Below are positions 15,201 through 22,258 of a DNA stretch of 22,367 bases, one piece after another. The DNA is taken from positions 1 to 22,367 of the IMG/VR virus record IMGVR_UViG_3300020418_000043; one strand, 5' to 3'. The position numbers were made by a program, and so were the translations under genes. Under the pieces are notes generated by a model. That model saw only the letters and a list, made by a program, of their open reading frames with translations, was not told the origin of the DNA and made no database searches. How positions within the stretch are numbered: position 1 is the first letter of the stretch; each line of letters starts with the position of its first letter. This DNA comes from a virus.

Positions 15201-15221
15201 GGATCAATTGTTGTCACATAA
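12207..15221 (+). CDS. Subtilisin-like protease + alpha/beta-hydrolase + plastocyanin-like copper domain
   Basis: A 1004-residue protein with at least three functional domains. Residues about 5-64 resemble a subtilisin propeptide (inhibitor I9-like). Residues about 150-510 form an S8 protease with a full catalytic set: Asp158 in VVCDDP, His216 in YHGTHVAGT, oxyanion Asn372 in AAGNDN and Ser485 in SGTSMASP. Residues about 605-880 resemble a polyhydroxybutyrate-depolymerase/esterase-type hydrolase: HGNGGSG (645-651), Ser716 in GISNGA, Asp793 in NTNDNVIPY and His864 in GGHGIN. Residues about 884-1004 resemble a cupredoxin, with His941 in GGHPFYIKT and CSPHAFLGM giving Cys989, His992 and Met997, the plastocyanin ligand spacing. 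Start ATG 12207 has GGAGAG upstream; the frame stays open a few codons further but into the previous gene. There is no signal peptide. It lies within the fibre cassette, so it is probably a virion-bound enzyme that attacks the cell surface or processes fibre proteins (inference). Confidence 0.88.
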   Translation: MSEKIYVVTLHNKEDLEGFYDDMKDNGFRLNLKRPISRNTHYWMTDEQAEELKQDPRVWDVDLRPEDKGIYPKKCATSKDEVFFRNLEGTFWKDGGISTANDFPWGLSHTADSVGVHRGKGQFGSSGGTYNQHPAQIVSDMYEGAWGDGRHVDIVVCDDPVSSGCAEWMGFQETRFVPYQWFNELNTEVASIDDDGQTLPTGNVTYHTNATNPEYHGTHVAGTCAGQYYGLANEANIYALQILGTMPSGQTLPTLLLYDYLRAFHRKKPINPVTGYKNPTISNHSWGYSTETSLEAEFPAGIAIGNVVEVNYQGVQYNSSNPNPSGWTMAGLETDFGIAPNKWSIPVTLTSVNADVEDAIEDGIVIVCAAGNDNFHVVPQGDANYNNFVIFQGYNSNAPIYFNRGMSPASAPNAIMVGSLGSDAAFKRSTFTNFGPRIDVFAPGSNILSAWGNPAVITGPSAGAGFVDSKYPGGGNWIWPISGTSMASPLIASVAAMVASARRTDRFSNDDLRAYLNNNSIFGDMTFDVSGGQFDDNSCRKDSPNKYLVTTNPRKSNGNLQSKVGDRRSGAVFPRPKKLHAANGFPSGILSTASQLAITKEWKALIPTPPWKDPATQGLFQYTSELYIPTNEAGPTGYPVMICLHGNGGSGTTINDPIYSTLGDHIRVGPNGFFNSWNIVDENSTAPDIEYLRNLIKLLKTFTNVDSTRIRISGISNGAALACRAFVEIDDPAVDLIIPIVSQFHINEVNNFTQFFEPTDHLNTNGTLADYGYSNQKVPATGRKILMMQNTNDNVIPYNGGGGVGIQFIGARLCTYRMAQAMGWVGGEQNTGLTYQGDAATQLYRYNINGNANEVVHCASNGGHGINAKMITLFEEWVESDGQTITVTAPSNTYNITVLAFSNVNYTLNGNDRNGLVSGNDPTVTVQAGDTINFNVNAGGHPFYIKTVYVGGTSNQVTTGTITGTQGLTNGTISWNTTGVSAGTYYYVCSPHAFLGMGGSIVVT

Positions 15222-15224
15222 ATA
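15217..15224 (+). promoter_or_regulatory. T4-late-type promoter box CATAAATA
   Basis: Includes the stop codon of the protease-hydrolase gene (15219-15221) and precedes ATG 15256 by 31 nt. Same arrangement as at 5849 and 9028. Confidence 0.55.
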
Positions 15225-15255
15225 AACCTGAGCAGTAGTATTATTTGGTAGATAA

Positions 15256-18200
15256 ATGGCAGATCGTTTTCCGTTAATAGTAAATGCGGTTTCTCAAAAA
15301 ATTGAGGAACTGATTTCTGGTGACAATTTAGAATTGTCTGGTAATAATATAATCATCAGTGGTGACACAGGTGCAGGAAAATACCTGACCAGTAATGGTA
15401 GTGTTGTTTCTTGGGGAACGCCTGGTGATGTTTATCTAACACAAAACCAAACATTAGAAAATAAAACATTTACATCATGCATCATTTCTGGATCTGCTAA
15501 TACTCTCTCTAACATACCAAACGCTGCTCTTTCAAACTCTACAATACAAGTAAATGGTGCTGCTATTGCTCTAGGTGGATCCGTTGTAACACCAAATGAT
15601 AACACCACTTACTCTGTGAGTGCACAAGATGGTATCAATAACAATACAAAAGTTATTAGACTAACTGCTGGTGGATCAGGAACTGGTGATGATGATGTTA
15701 GTATTGCTGTAGGTCCTCCTGCTGCTGTTCCTGCTGGATCTAATGCTCTTGCTCTAGCAATTAATAGAGTTGGTGAAGTTATTACAATATCTGGTACAGC
15801 ACCTGATGCTGACACCATAACAACAGTAAAGTCTGGAACTGGTGGTACAGCACAGACTGGAGATATTACAATTGCTGCGACTGGATCCTCTACAGTATCT
15901 CAGGACGTAGCATCTAAAACAATTACGATCAACTCAACTTATGTTGACACGATCACAAAGATGAGAGCAACTACAGGACAAGTATTAAATCCTGGTAACT
16001 TTACATTCTTATCTGGTGGTGCTACTACTGTTGCTCAAGGTGTAGATGGTAATGGTGACTCAACAATTACATATACATCTGTTGACACAATCACAAGAGC
16101 AAAAGGTGGAGCAGCTGGATCGTTTGTAACTGGTGATGTTGAGTTTACTGGTGGAGCAAACGTCACAGTATCACAAGCGGGTAACACAATCAGTATTGCT
16201 AGTGTAGACACAAACACAGTAACTAGACTTTCATCTGGTGCTAACGTTGTGACTGCAGGAGACTTTAAGTTTGTAGGAACTGGTGCTACTAGCATTTCAC
16301 AAGCGACTGCTGGTGGTGTAACAACATTCACAGTCACATCTCAGAACGATGATACTGGTGCAGCGTTGACAGCATCTGCTGGTATTTTATTATCAGGAAC
16401 AGATTTTCAGTTAAAAAATGCTGGTAACTTTTCTGGTAATCAATTATTAAAGTGGGACTCTGGTAACAGTCAGATAGGAAATAGTTTGATTTCTGATAAC
16501 GGGTCTACTGTTACAATTTCTGGTGATTTAGTTGTTGATGGTACACAAACTGTTCTTAATACACAAACACTTATTGTAGAAGACAATAGTATTGAACTAA
16601 GAAAAGGAAATAATTTAGTTGGAAATGATGGTGGTTTACAGGTAAACTTAGAAACAGATGGTGGTGGATCTGTCACAAAATATCAATCATTACAATGGTA
16701 TAATTCTGGTGGATACTGGAGAGGATGGGATGGTTCTGTTGAGAGAAGGTTTGTTACAGAGTCAGAGACACAGATTCTTACTAACAAAACTCTTACATCT
16801 CCAACACTTACCTCACCTAACATTGGTGCTGCTGTTGCGACATCAGTTAATGGTCTTATCGTTAGTACAACTGCCTCTGCAACTCTAGACATTGCAACAT
16901 CTAAAATATTAGATGTAAATGATTCTCTAACATTAACATCAGATAACCCTGCTGCAACTGTTGCTGTTAACTTCAGAGTTGGTGGAGACGTAGCATATAG
17001 ATCTGATACTCTTGCATCATTCTCATCTACCACATCTACACAGATGCGTGGTTTGATTACAGATACAACAGGATTAGATAAGTTAGTATTCCAAACTAAC
17101 CCTACAATTTTAACTGGTATTACTACAACATCTGCAGGATTTAATTTAGTTAATACTGGTGCTACAAGTATATTATTTGGTGGTGCTGCAGGAAGCATTG
17201 TCATGGGTGCTTCTACTGGTACTACAACAATCAACCATGACTTAGAAGTTATCGAGGATATCACATGTGGTGTTGATACAAACGATACTGCTACATTCAA
17301 TGGTATTGTCAATATTGAAAATGCAGACTTAGTAATTCGTGGAACATCTAATGACCCAATACAAGTTGGTAGAGGTGGTGGTGCTGTAAGCACAAACACT
17401 CGTGTGGGTACATCAGCACTTGCTGCAAACACTTCTGGATCTCAGAACACAGCATTTGGATACCAAGCATTGTTCACAAATAATATCGGTGCATCCAATA
17501 CTGCAATTGGACACAGGGTTTTGAGGGCAGCGGGTGTCGCAAATAACAACATTGGTATTGGTAAAGATGCATTACTTGTTACACTTTCTGGTAGTAAGAA
17601 CCTTGCGATTGGTAACAATGCAATGGAAACAAACCAGACTGGTAGTGGAAACGTCTGTATTGGACACTATGCTGGTTTCGATGTACAAGGTAATAACAAC
17701 GTTCTCATAGGTCCTGCATACAATGAGACTTCTGCTGATGTAACATTCAGACCTCCAAATATTAGTGGAGATAATCAACTTGTTATTGGTTCTGGTGGAC
17801 AAGCATGGATACGTGGTGACAATAGTTACAATGTTAGTCTTAGTCAAGATCTTACCGTAGATGGAGATACACTTATCAAAGGTGATCTTGTAGTCAATGG
17901 TACTACAACCACAGTTAAATCTAATATTGTACAGATTACAGACAAAGCAATTGAACTTGCTGCTGTTGTAAGTACACAGTTTACATGTACTGCTGTATCT
18001 GGATCTAGCAATATCACAGCGATTGCTCCTACATTAGGACTGATACCTGGCATGGAAGTTACATCAAACACTGCTGGTATTACAGTTCCTGCTGGAACAA
18101 TCATTGTAAGTATTACAAATGACACAGCGGTATTGAGTAACAACGTAACAGGATCTGGTACACCTACATTCAGTGCGATAGGTCCTTCCGATACTGCTGC

Positions 18201-18951
18201 AGAAGACGGTGGTATTATTGTTAAGGGTACAACCGATAAGACATTCTTATGGAGAGGAACCGATGGTGGTGTATCATATAACTCTTGGTTGTCTTCAGAA
18301 CATATGGATCTTGCAACTGGTAAGAACTATTATGTCAATGGTATTCTAATTGCTAGTGATACAAGTAAAGTTATCGGACCTACAAATGGTGGTGGTCAAG
18401 GACAAACAACTTCTCCTTACACACTCGGTAGTGCTGTTACAGGATCATCATTGACATCTCTTGGAACTCTTACTACATTACAAGTTGGTGGTGATATAAC
18501 CATGAGCAAATCTGGAGTAGGAGTTGCGTTATTTAGATCTACAGATGATGATATGCGTGTCAGAATTAGATCAGTTGATGGCAAATTTAGTCAATTAGAA
18601 TTTGCTGATACTGATGCAGATGCTGGTGAGATCAGATATGGTCATGCTGGTGGCACTATAACATCTGATTTTATGGCATTCCATGTTGGTAGTAATACAG
18701 AGCAACTTCGTATAGAATCTAATGGTAATGTATTACCAGCAGGAGATAACACACAAGATTTTGGATCAAGTACTAAGAGATGGGCAAACGTATATACTGG
18801 TGACATGCACTTAAATAATATGAATACTGGTGGTAATGAAGTGGACGGATCTGAAGGTCACTGGACTATGCAAGAAGGTGCTGATGATCTCTTCTTAATC
18901 AATAGAAATACTGGTAAAAAGTATAAGTTCAATCTTACAGAGGTATCATAA
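15256..18951 (+). CDS. Large tail-fibre protein with repeat arrays
   Basis: A 1231-residue fibre-like protein. N-terminal LTSNGSVVSWGTP and LTQNQTLENKTFTSCIISG units are typical of T4-like cyanophage fibres. Residues about 186-364 contain four tandem imperfect repeats, each opening with DTIT or DTNT and containing a GDF/GDV strand and an S-or-A-QxxxxxxTI strand. Two copies of GDLVVDGTQTVL/GDLVVNGTTTTV with ...ELR/ELA follow, about 453 residues apart. Residues about 716-822 form a YadA-head-like array (NTAFGYQAL, NTAIGH, NNIGIGKDAL, NLAIGNNAM, NVCIGHYAG, NNVLIG). The C-terminal part, with LRIESNGNVLPAGDNTQDFG and KRWANVYTGDMHLN, resembles the end region of other phage fibres. It was probably made as a trimer. 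The ribosome site is weak (GGTAG). The stop overlaps the next start in TAATG. Confidence 0.85.
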   Translation: MADRFPLIVNAVSQKIEELISGDNLELSGNNIIISGDTGAGKYLTSNGSVVSWGTPGDVYLTQNQTLENKTFTSCIISGSANTLSNIPNAALSNSTIQVNGAAIALGGSVVTPNDNTTYSVSAQDGINNNTKVIRLTAGGSGTGDDDVSIAVGPPAAVPAGSNALALAINRVGEVITISGTAPDADTITTVKSGTGGTAQTGDITIAATGSSTVSQDVASKTITINSTYVDTITKMRATTGQVLNPGNFTFLSGGATTVAQGVDGNGDSTITYTSVDTITRAKGGAAGSFVTGDVEFTGGANVTVSQAGNTISIASVDTNTVTRLSSGANVVTAGDFKFVGTGATSISQATAGGVTTFTVTSQNDDTGAALTASAGILLSGTDFQLKNAGNFSGNQLLKWDSGNSQIGNSLISDNGSTVTISGDLVVDGTQTVLNTQTLIVEDNSIELRKGNNLVGNDGGLQVNLETDGGGSVTKYQSLQWYNSGGYWRGWDGSVERRFVTESETQILTNKTLTSPTLTSPNIGAAVATSVNGLIVSTTASATLDIATSKILDVNDSLTLTSDNPAATVAVNFRVGGDVAYRSDTLASFSSTTSTQMRGLITDTTGLDKLVFQTNPTILTGITTTSAGFNLVNTGATSILFGGAAGSIVMGASTGTTTINHDLEVIEDITCGVDTNDTATFNGIVNIENADLVIRGTSNDPIQVGRGGGAVSTNTRVGTSALAANTSGSQNTAFGYQALFTNNIGASNTAIGHRVLRAAGVANNNIGIGKDALLVTLSGSKNLAIGNNAMETNQTGSGNVCIGHYAGFDVQGNNNVLIGPAYNETSADVTFRPPNISGDNQLVIGSGGQAWIRGDNSYNVSLSQDLTVDGDTLIKGDLVVNGTTTTVKSNIVQITDKAIELAAVVSTQFTCTAVSGSSNITAIAPTLGLIPGMEVTSNTAGITVPAGTIIVSITNDTAVLSNNVTGSGTPTFSAIGPSDTAAEDGGIIVKGTTDKTFLWRGTDGGVSYNSWLSSEHMDLATGKNYYVNGILIASDTSKVIGPTNGGGQGQTTSPYTLGSAVTGSSLTSLGTLTTLQVGGDITMSKSGVGVALFRSTDDDMRVRIRSVDGKFSQLEFADTDADAGEIRYGHAGGTITSDFMAFHVGSNTEQLRIESNGNVLPAGDNTQDFGSSTKRWANVYTGDMHLNNMNTGGNEVDGSEGHWTMQEGADDLFLINRNTGKKYKFNLTEVS
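15811..16347 (+). repeat. Four tandem imperfect fibre repeats, about 41-47 residues each
   Basis: Units begin at 15811, 15946, 16084 and 16207, each at a D-T-I-T or D-T-N-T motif, with spacing 135, 138, 123 and about 141 nt. They look like beta-repeats of a fibre shaft and have diverged strongly in DNA. Confidence 0.65.
17400..17720 (+). repeat. YadA-head-like repeat array
   Basis: Encodes six or so short units of the form N-x-A/I/V-x-I/F-G-x-x-A, about 14-20 residues apart, as in left-handed beta-roll heads of trimeric autotransporter adhesins and in some phage fibres. Confidence 0.7.
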
Positions 18952-19883
18952 TGCCTATTACAATGGGTGGAGGTTCACCAATAGGACAACAAGCATTTAC
19001 AACCGCTGGTAGTTTTACATGGACAGCACCAGCTGGAGTAACTTCTGTTTGTGTAGTATGTGTAGGTGCTGGTGGTGCAGGAGGTGGAGCGTTAGCATAT
19101 AAAAATAATATTACTGTTGTACCAGGCACAGGTTATGCGGTAGTCGTTGGTGCTCCTGGTTCTATGGGAACAGGAACTACTGGTTCTGCAGCAGGACAGA
19201 ATACAGGAACTCCTGGTGGAGATTCATCATTTACTGCCACTCATGGAACCACAACTGCACAGGGTGGCGTGACAGGACCTTCGTCAGTATCTACTAAAGG
19301 ATCACCAGCAGGAGTTTATGACGGTGGTGGTAGTGGTGGAATAACATACAACCATGGAGGATATAATGGTGGTGGAGCTGGTGGATATTCTGGAGATGGT
19401 GGCGGTGGCGGTGCATCAAATGCAACTGGAAATTATAATAATGCTGGTGGAGGCGGTAGTCATGGTTCGTGGGCTTACTGGGCTGGTGGTGGTGTAGGTA
19501 TCTTAGGTGAAGGTGCTAGTGGAGCAGATTCTACTGGAAATGGATTTGGTGGTTCAGGTGGTGGAGATGGAACAGGACCAGGAACTGAAAATGCTCAGTC
19601 TCAAACTGGTGGAGATTATGGTGGTGGTTCTAGTGGAAGATGGGCTGGAAACACAGGTGGTAAAGGTGCAGTGAGAATTATATGGGGTGCTGGTAGATCA
19701 TTTCCATCAACAAATACAGCAGATGTTTCGGGTAGTGCAACTCAGTCCGAATTCAAATTAGATAGATTAGGTATTGCAACAGGAACTTCTGATCCTAGTG
19801 GTGCCTCTGCTGGAGATATATACTATAAGACTGATACTAATAAAGTCAGAGTATATGATGGTTCTTCTTGGAAAGATGTTTAG
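18951..19883 (+). CDS. Glycine-rich adhesin-like tail-fibre protein
   Basis: A 310-residue protein. The N-terminal part (GQQAFTTAGSFTWTAPAGVT, then VCVGAGGAGGG) matches the opening of phage glycine-rich domain proteins. Residues about 40-245 are dominated by Gly runs separated by Ser, Asn and aromatics (GGYNGGGAGGYSGDGGGGGA), like the polyglycine sandwiches of gp38-type fibre-tip adhesins in T-even relatives, whose loops set host specificity. KGAVRIIWGAG closes the domain. The last 45 residues (LDRLGIATGTSDPSGASAGD, YDGSSWKDV) are a separate module that reappears at the N-terminus of the next protein. The start overlaps the previous stop (TAATG). The gene follows the large fibre as gp38 follows gp37 in T2-like phages. 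Role by analogy only. Confidence 0.8.
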   Translation: MPITMGGGSPIGQQAFTTAGSFTWTAPAGVTSVCVVCVGAGGAGGGALAYKNNITVVPGTGYAVVVGAPGSMGTGTTGSAAGQNTGTPGGDSSFTATHGTTTAQGGVTGPSSVSTKGSPAGVYDGGGSGGITYNHGGYNGGGAGGYSGDGGGGGASNATGNYNNAGGGGSHGSWAYWAGGGVGILGEGASGADSTGNGFGGSGGGDGTGPGTENAQSQTGGDYGGGSSGRWAGNTGGKGAVRIIWGAGRSFPSTNTADVSGSATQSEFKLDRLGIATGTSDPSGASAGDIYYKTDTNKVRVYDGSSWKDV

Positions 19884-19887
19884 GAGG
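19882..19887 (+). promoter_or_regulatory. Strong ribosome binding site AGGAGG
   Basis: A perfect AGGAGG that shares bases with the stop codon of the glycine-rich gene and lies 5 nt before ATG 19893. It is the strongest ribosome site in the window. Confidence 0.8.
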
Positions 19888-19892
19888 TAATT

Positions 19893-21533
19893 ATGCCAGT
19901 TATAGTTGGAGATGGTACAGGTGCAGGAGTAGAAGGAAAATCAGATAGAATAGGTATTCCGACAGGATCTTCTGATCCAACTTCAGCAGAAGTCGGTGAT
20001 TTATATTTCAACATTCCAAATAGCACATTAAAAATATACAATGGTGTTGGTTGGGAAGATCTTGGAGCTGGTACTATCGCACCAAACGGTAGTAGTTCAT
20101 TTCCAGCAGTATCTGCTGCCCAATTATTATCAGATTATCCAAACTTAAATTCTGGTGTTTATTATTTACAAACTAGTGGAGGTAGTGTACAAGTTTATTG
20201 TGAAATGGAGAGAATGGGTGGTGGTTGGGTTATCCCCTTCCAACATCAATGTGTAAATGATCAGGGATTATATGAGACATTATTTACTAATGCTCCTTCT
20301 GGCACTCCAAACTCTGGTTCATCTGACTTCCAAGGAGCAGGATCTCTCACTGGTTCACAACTCTGGGATAATTATGTTGGTTCTAGTTCAGAAGCTATGG
20401 TATACGCCAGAGAAATTCAAACTGCTGGTGGATCATATGATGAGACACATGCATATGTTAGTAGCAATGGTGGAACCATTTTTAGTAAAGCAAATTTTCA
20501 AGACTTACTTAATCCTGTACCAGGAAATGGTGGTTATGAATCTGGTATTACAGTTCTTTATAGAAATGGTTCAAGAAAAGTAGATCTAAAACAGCAAACC
20601 GTGTGGTCTTCTCCATCATTAGTTACCATTAACAATGGTGCAGTAGACCAAGAACTATATTATTGTAATGGTCAAGATGGTGGTGATTCCAACTGGTCAT
20701 TTGCTTTGATGCGAGGTGGCACACCATATCCTCGTTTAGCAAACACTGCTAATGGTGGTGGTCGTCACAATGGTGTTACACGTTGGGGTCAGTTAGGATT
20801 CCGTGCTGCTTCTGTTAGTGTTCCAGTTGATCCTTTTGGTGACATGTCAGGAGTTGGATACTTCCCATTGACTAATACTTTTACTAATAAGTCAGTTGGA
20901 TATACACAATATAATGGCACTAATACTGCTGGAACTTATACAGCAGAGGGTATTACATGGGCAAGTGTAGGAGCACATGGATTCCGAATCCCAAAACCAG
21001 GTGAAGTATCTATTGGTGAGTGGTTCCAAGGAAACCAAGACTGGGCAATTTCTATGGTCTTTAAGATGGCTGCTAATCCAGGCACTGCAACAAATAGAGC
21101 ACTGATACATATGGCTAACGGTGATGACCATGCTAGACCAGCATTTTGGGTTACTGGACCTAACAGAGGTGCAGGAGTTGCAAACAAAATGGAATGGTTT
21201 AGTAGTAGTAATGGATCTTCTTGGGACATTGCGAGAGGAGATACTAATGCTTCTGGTCTCGGATCTGCCACTATTGCTGCTGATACCAAGTATCATGTTG
21301 TGTTTACTCGTAGTGGTTCTAGTGGATTAAAAGGATATGTAAATAAAACTCTTGATTGGAGTGATAGCAATACAGCATCTCACTATGCCTCTGGAGATTA
21401 TGAAATTAATATTGGAGCTTGGTTTAACTACCTCAGCAATTATGGATGGCATGGATCTATTAAGAATGTAAGATTCTTTAGGAAAAATTTATCTTCAGCA
21501 GAGGTTAATCAATTATATACACTAGACTTTTAA
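19893..21533 (+). CDS. Fibrinogen-like plus LamG/concanavalin-like adhesin
   Basis: A 546-residue protein in three parts. Residues about 15-58 are the module shared with the preceding protein (SDRIGIPTGSSDPTSAEVGD, KIYNGVGWEDL). Residues about 68-310 resemble a fibrinogen C-terminal domain: FPAVSAAQLLSDYP, SGVYYLQTSGGSVQVYCEME and the GGGWVIPFQ turn, with a later Asn/Gly-rich region (GGGRHNGVTRWGQLGFRAAS). Residues about 320-546 resemble a LamG/concanavalin-type lectin: WAISMVFKM, KYHVVFTRSGSSGLKGYVN, IGAWFNYLSNYGWHGSIKNV and the closing RFFRKNLSSAEVNQLY. Both folds bind sugars or proteins in other systems, so a receptor-binding role is likely (inference). It is preceded by a perfect AGGAGG. 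Confidence 0.82.
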   Translation: MPVIVGDGTGAGVEGKSDRIGIPTGSSDPTSAEVGDLYFNIPNSTLKIYNGVGWEDLGAGTIAPNGSSSFPAVSAAQLLSDYPNLNSGVYYLQTSGGSVQVYCEMERMGGGWVIPFQHQCVNDQGLYETLFTNAPSGTPNSGSSDFQGAGSLTGSQLWDNYVGSSSEAMVYAREIQTAGGSYDETHAYVSSNGGTIFSKANFQDLLNPVPGNGGYESGITVLYRNGSRKVDLKQQTVWSSPSLVTINNGAVDQELYYCNGQDGGDSNWSFALMRGGTPYPRLANTANGGGRHNGVTRWGQLGFRAASVSVPVDPFGDMSGVGYFPLTNTFTNKSVGYTQYNGTNTAGTYTAEGITWASVGAHGFRIPKPGEVSIGEWFQGNQDWAISMVFKMAANPGTATNRALIHMANGDDHARPAFWVTGPNRGAGVANKMEWFSSSNGSSWDIARGDTNASGLGSATIAADTKYHVVFTRSGSSGLKGYVNKTLDWSDSNTASHYASGDYEINIGAWFNYLSNYGWHGSIKNVRFFRKNLSSAEVNQLYTLDF

Positions 21534-21540
21534 CAAAGAC

Positions 21541-21618
21541 ATGACAACATTGATAATTATTGCTATAATAATAGCAGCAACAGGTTGGATGATAAGATAT
21601 TACGATCCACACAATTAA
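21541..21618 (+). CDS. 25-residue single-membrane-segment peptide
   Basis: A short ORF that fits exactly between two genes (7 nt after the adhesin, 3 nt before the next start). It encodes MTTLIIIAIIIAATGWM followed by a short polar tail IRYYDPHN, i.e. one hydrophobic segment with a positive tail. The ribosome site is weak (AAAGAC). Tight packing favours a real gene; its role is unknown. Tiny membrane peptides of phages sometimes affect the host membrane or lysis, but nothing here shows that. Confidence 0.55.
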   Translation: MTTLIIIAIIIAATGWMIRYYDPHN

Positions 21619-21621
21619 ATT

Positions 21622-22233
21622 ATGATAGAATCGAGACCGATAGTCCCCCAGAATGATGGGTGGTTGGAAGTTCGTGTACCCAAAAACATCATGGATGATC
21701 TGTGGGGCATGATAGACACTGCAGGAAGAGATGCTAAGTTTAAACTAGCAGGAAATATCAGTGCAAGTAAGGAGATGAGTCCGACTGATACTTTCAAAAA
21801 ATTTATTGGTGATGTAACAAAAGAATACGGAGAGCATTTCAAATACAAAGCAAGTGAAATGATAACCATGATACCAGAAGGATCATCAATTCAATTGAAT
21901 GATCTATGGGTCAACTGGCAGTATCAACATGAGTTCAATCCATCTCATGTACACTTTGGTTTGTATTCATTTGTTATATGGATGAAGATGCCAGTAGAAA
22001 CTACAGATCAAATGCAATTACCCATAGCAAAATCTACAAGTTCATGTCTATCATGTTTTCAGTTTGAATACTTTAATACATTTGGACAGAAAAGACTTTT
22101 CAATTATCCTATGGGCAAAGAGATAGAAGGTCTGATGGTATTCTTTCCAGCAGTAATGAACCATTTAGTATATCCTTTCTATGATTCAACTGAACCTAGA
22201 ATCTCTGTCGCAGGGAACATGGCGTGGATGTGA
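21622..22233 (+). CDS. 2OG-Fe(II) oxygenase-like protein, second type
   Basis: A 203-residue protein with the same fold signature as the gene at 8586 but a different sequence. Residues 113-140 hold LNDLWVNWQYQHEFNPSHVHFG, which places a His pair (HVH) where the usual family has HxD. The later block GLMVFFPAVMNHLVYPFYDS holds the distal His, and RISVAGN the 2-oxoglutarate-binding Arg. Between them lies a Cys-containing insert (SSCLSCF). Related proteins are common beside structural genes of T4-like cyanophages; the substrate is unknown. The start is ATG 21622 (MIESRPIVPQ), with no clear ribosome site but 3 nt after a small ORF. The stop overlaps a late-type box. Confidence 0.78.
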   Translation: MIESRPIVPQNDGWLEVRVPKNIMDDLWGMIDTAGRDAKFKLAGNISASKEMSPTDTFKKFIGDVTKEYGEHFKYKASEMITMIPEGSSIQLNDLWVNWQYQHEFNPSHVHFGLYSFVIWMKMPVETTDQMQLPIAKSTSSCLSCFQFEYFNTFGQKRLFNYPMGKEIEGLMVFFPAVMNHLVYPFYDSTEPRISVAGNMAWM

Positions 22234-22239
22234 TAAATA
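22232..22239 (+). promoter_or_regulatory. T4-late-type promoter box GATAAATA
   Basis: Overlaps the stop codon of the preceding gene (TGA 22231-22233) and lies 19 nt before ATG 22259. First base differs from the other boxes. Confidence 0.45.
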
Positions 22240-22258
22240 GAACAGCAAATAAAATATC

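Noticed and set aside
16360-16400. TTGACA followed by TATTTT within the large fibre gene
   Set aside because: The -10 match is weak and the site is deep inside a gene with no gene start nearby.
16683-17432. Long open frame (249 codons) on the minus strand inside the large fibre gene
   Set aside because: It mirrors a repetitive Thr/Ser/Gly-rich coding region, which often leaves the opposite strand open. Its translation is Val/Ala/Pro/Thr-rich with no motif, and the fibre frame is clearly real.
18450-18486. TTGACA within the large fibre gene
   Set aside because: No acceptable -10 box at the right distance and no nearby gene start.
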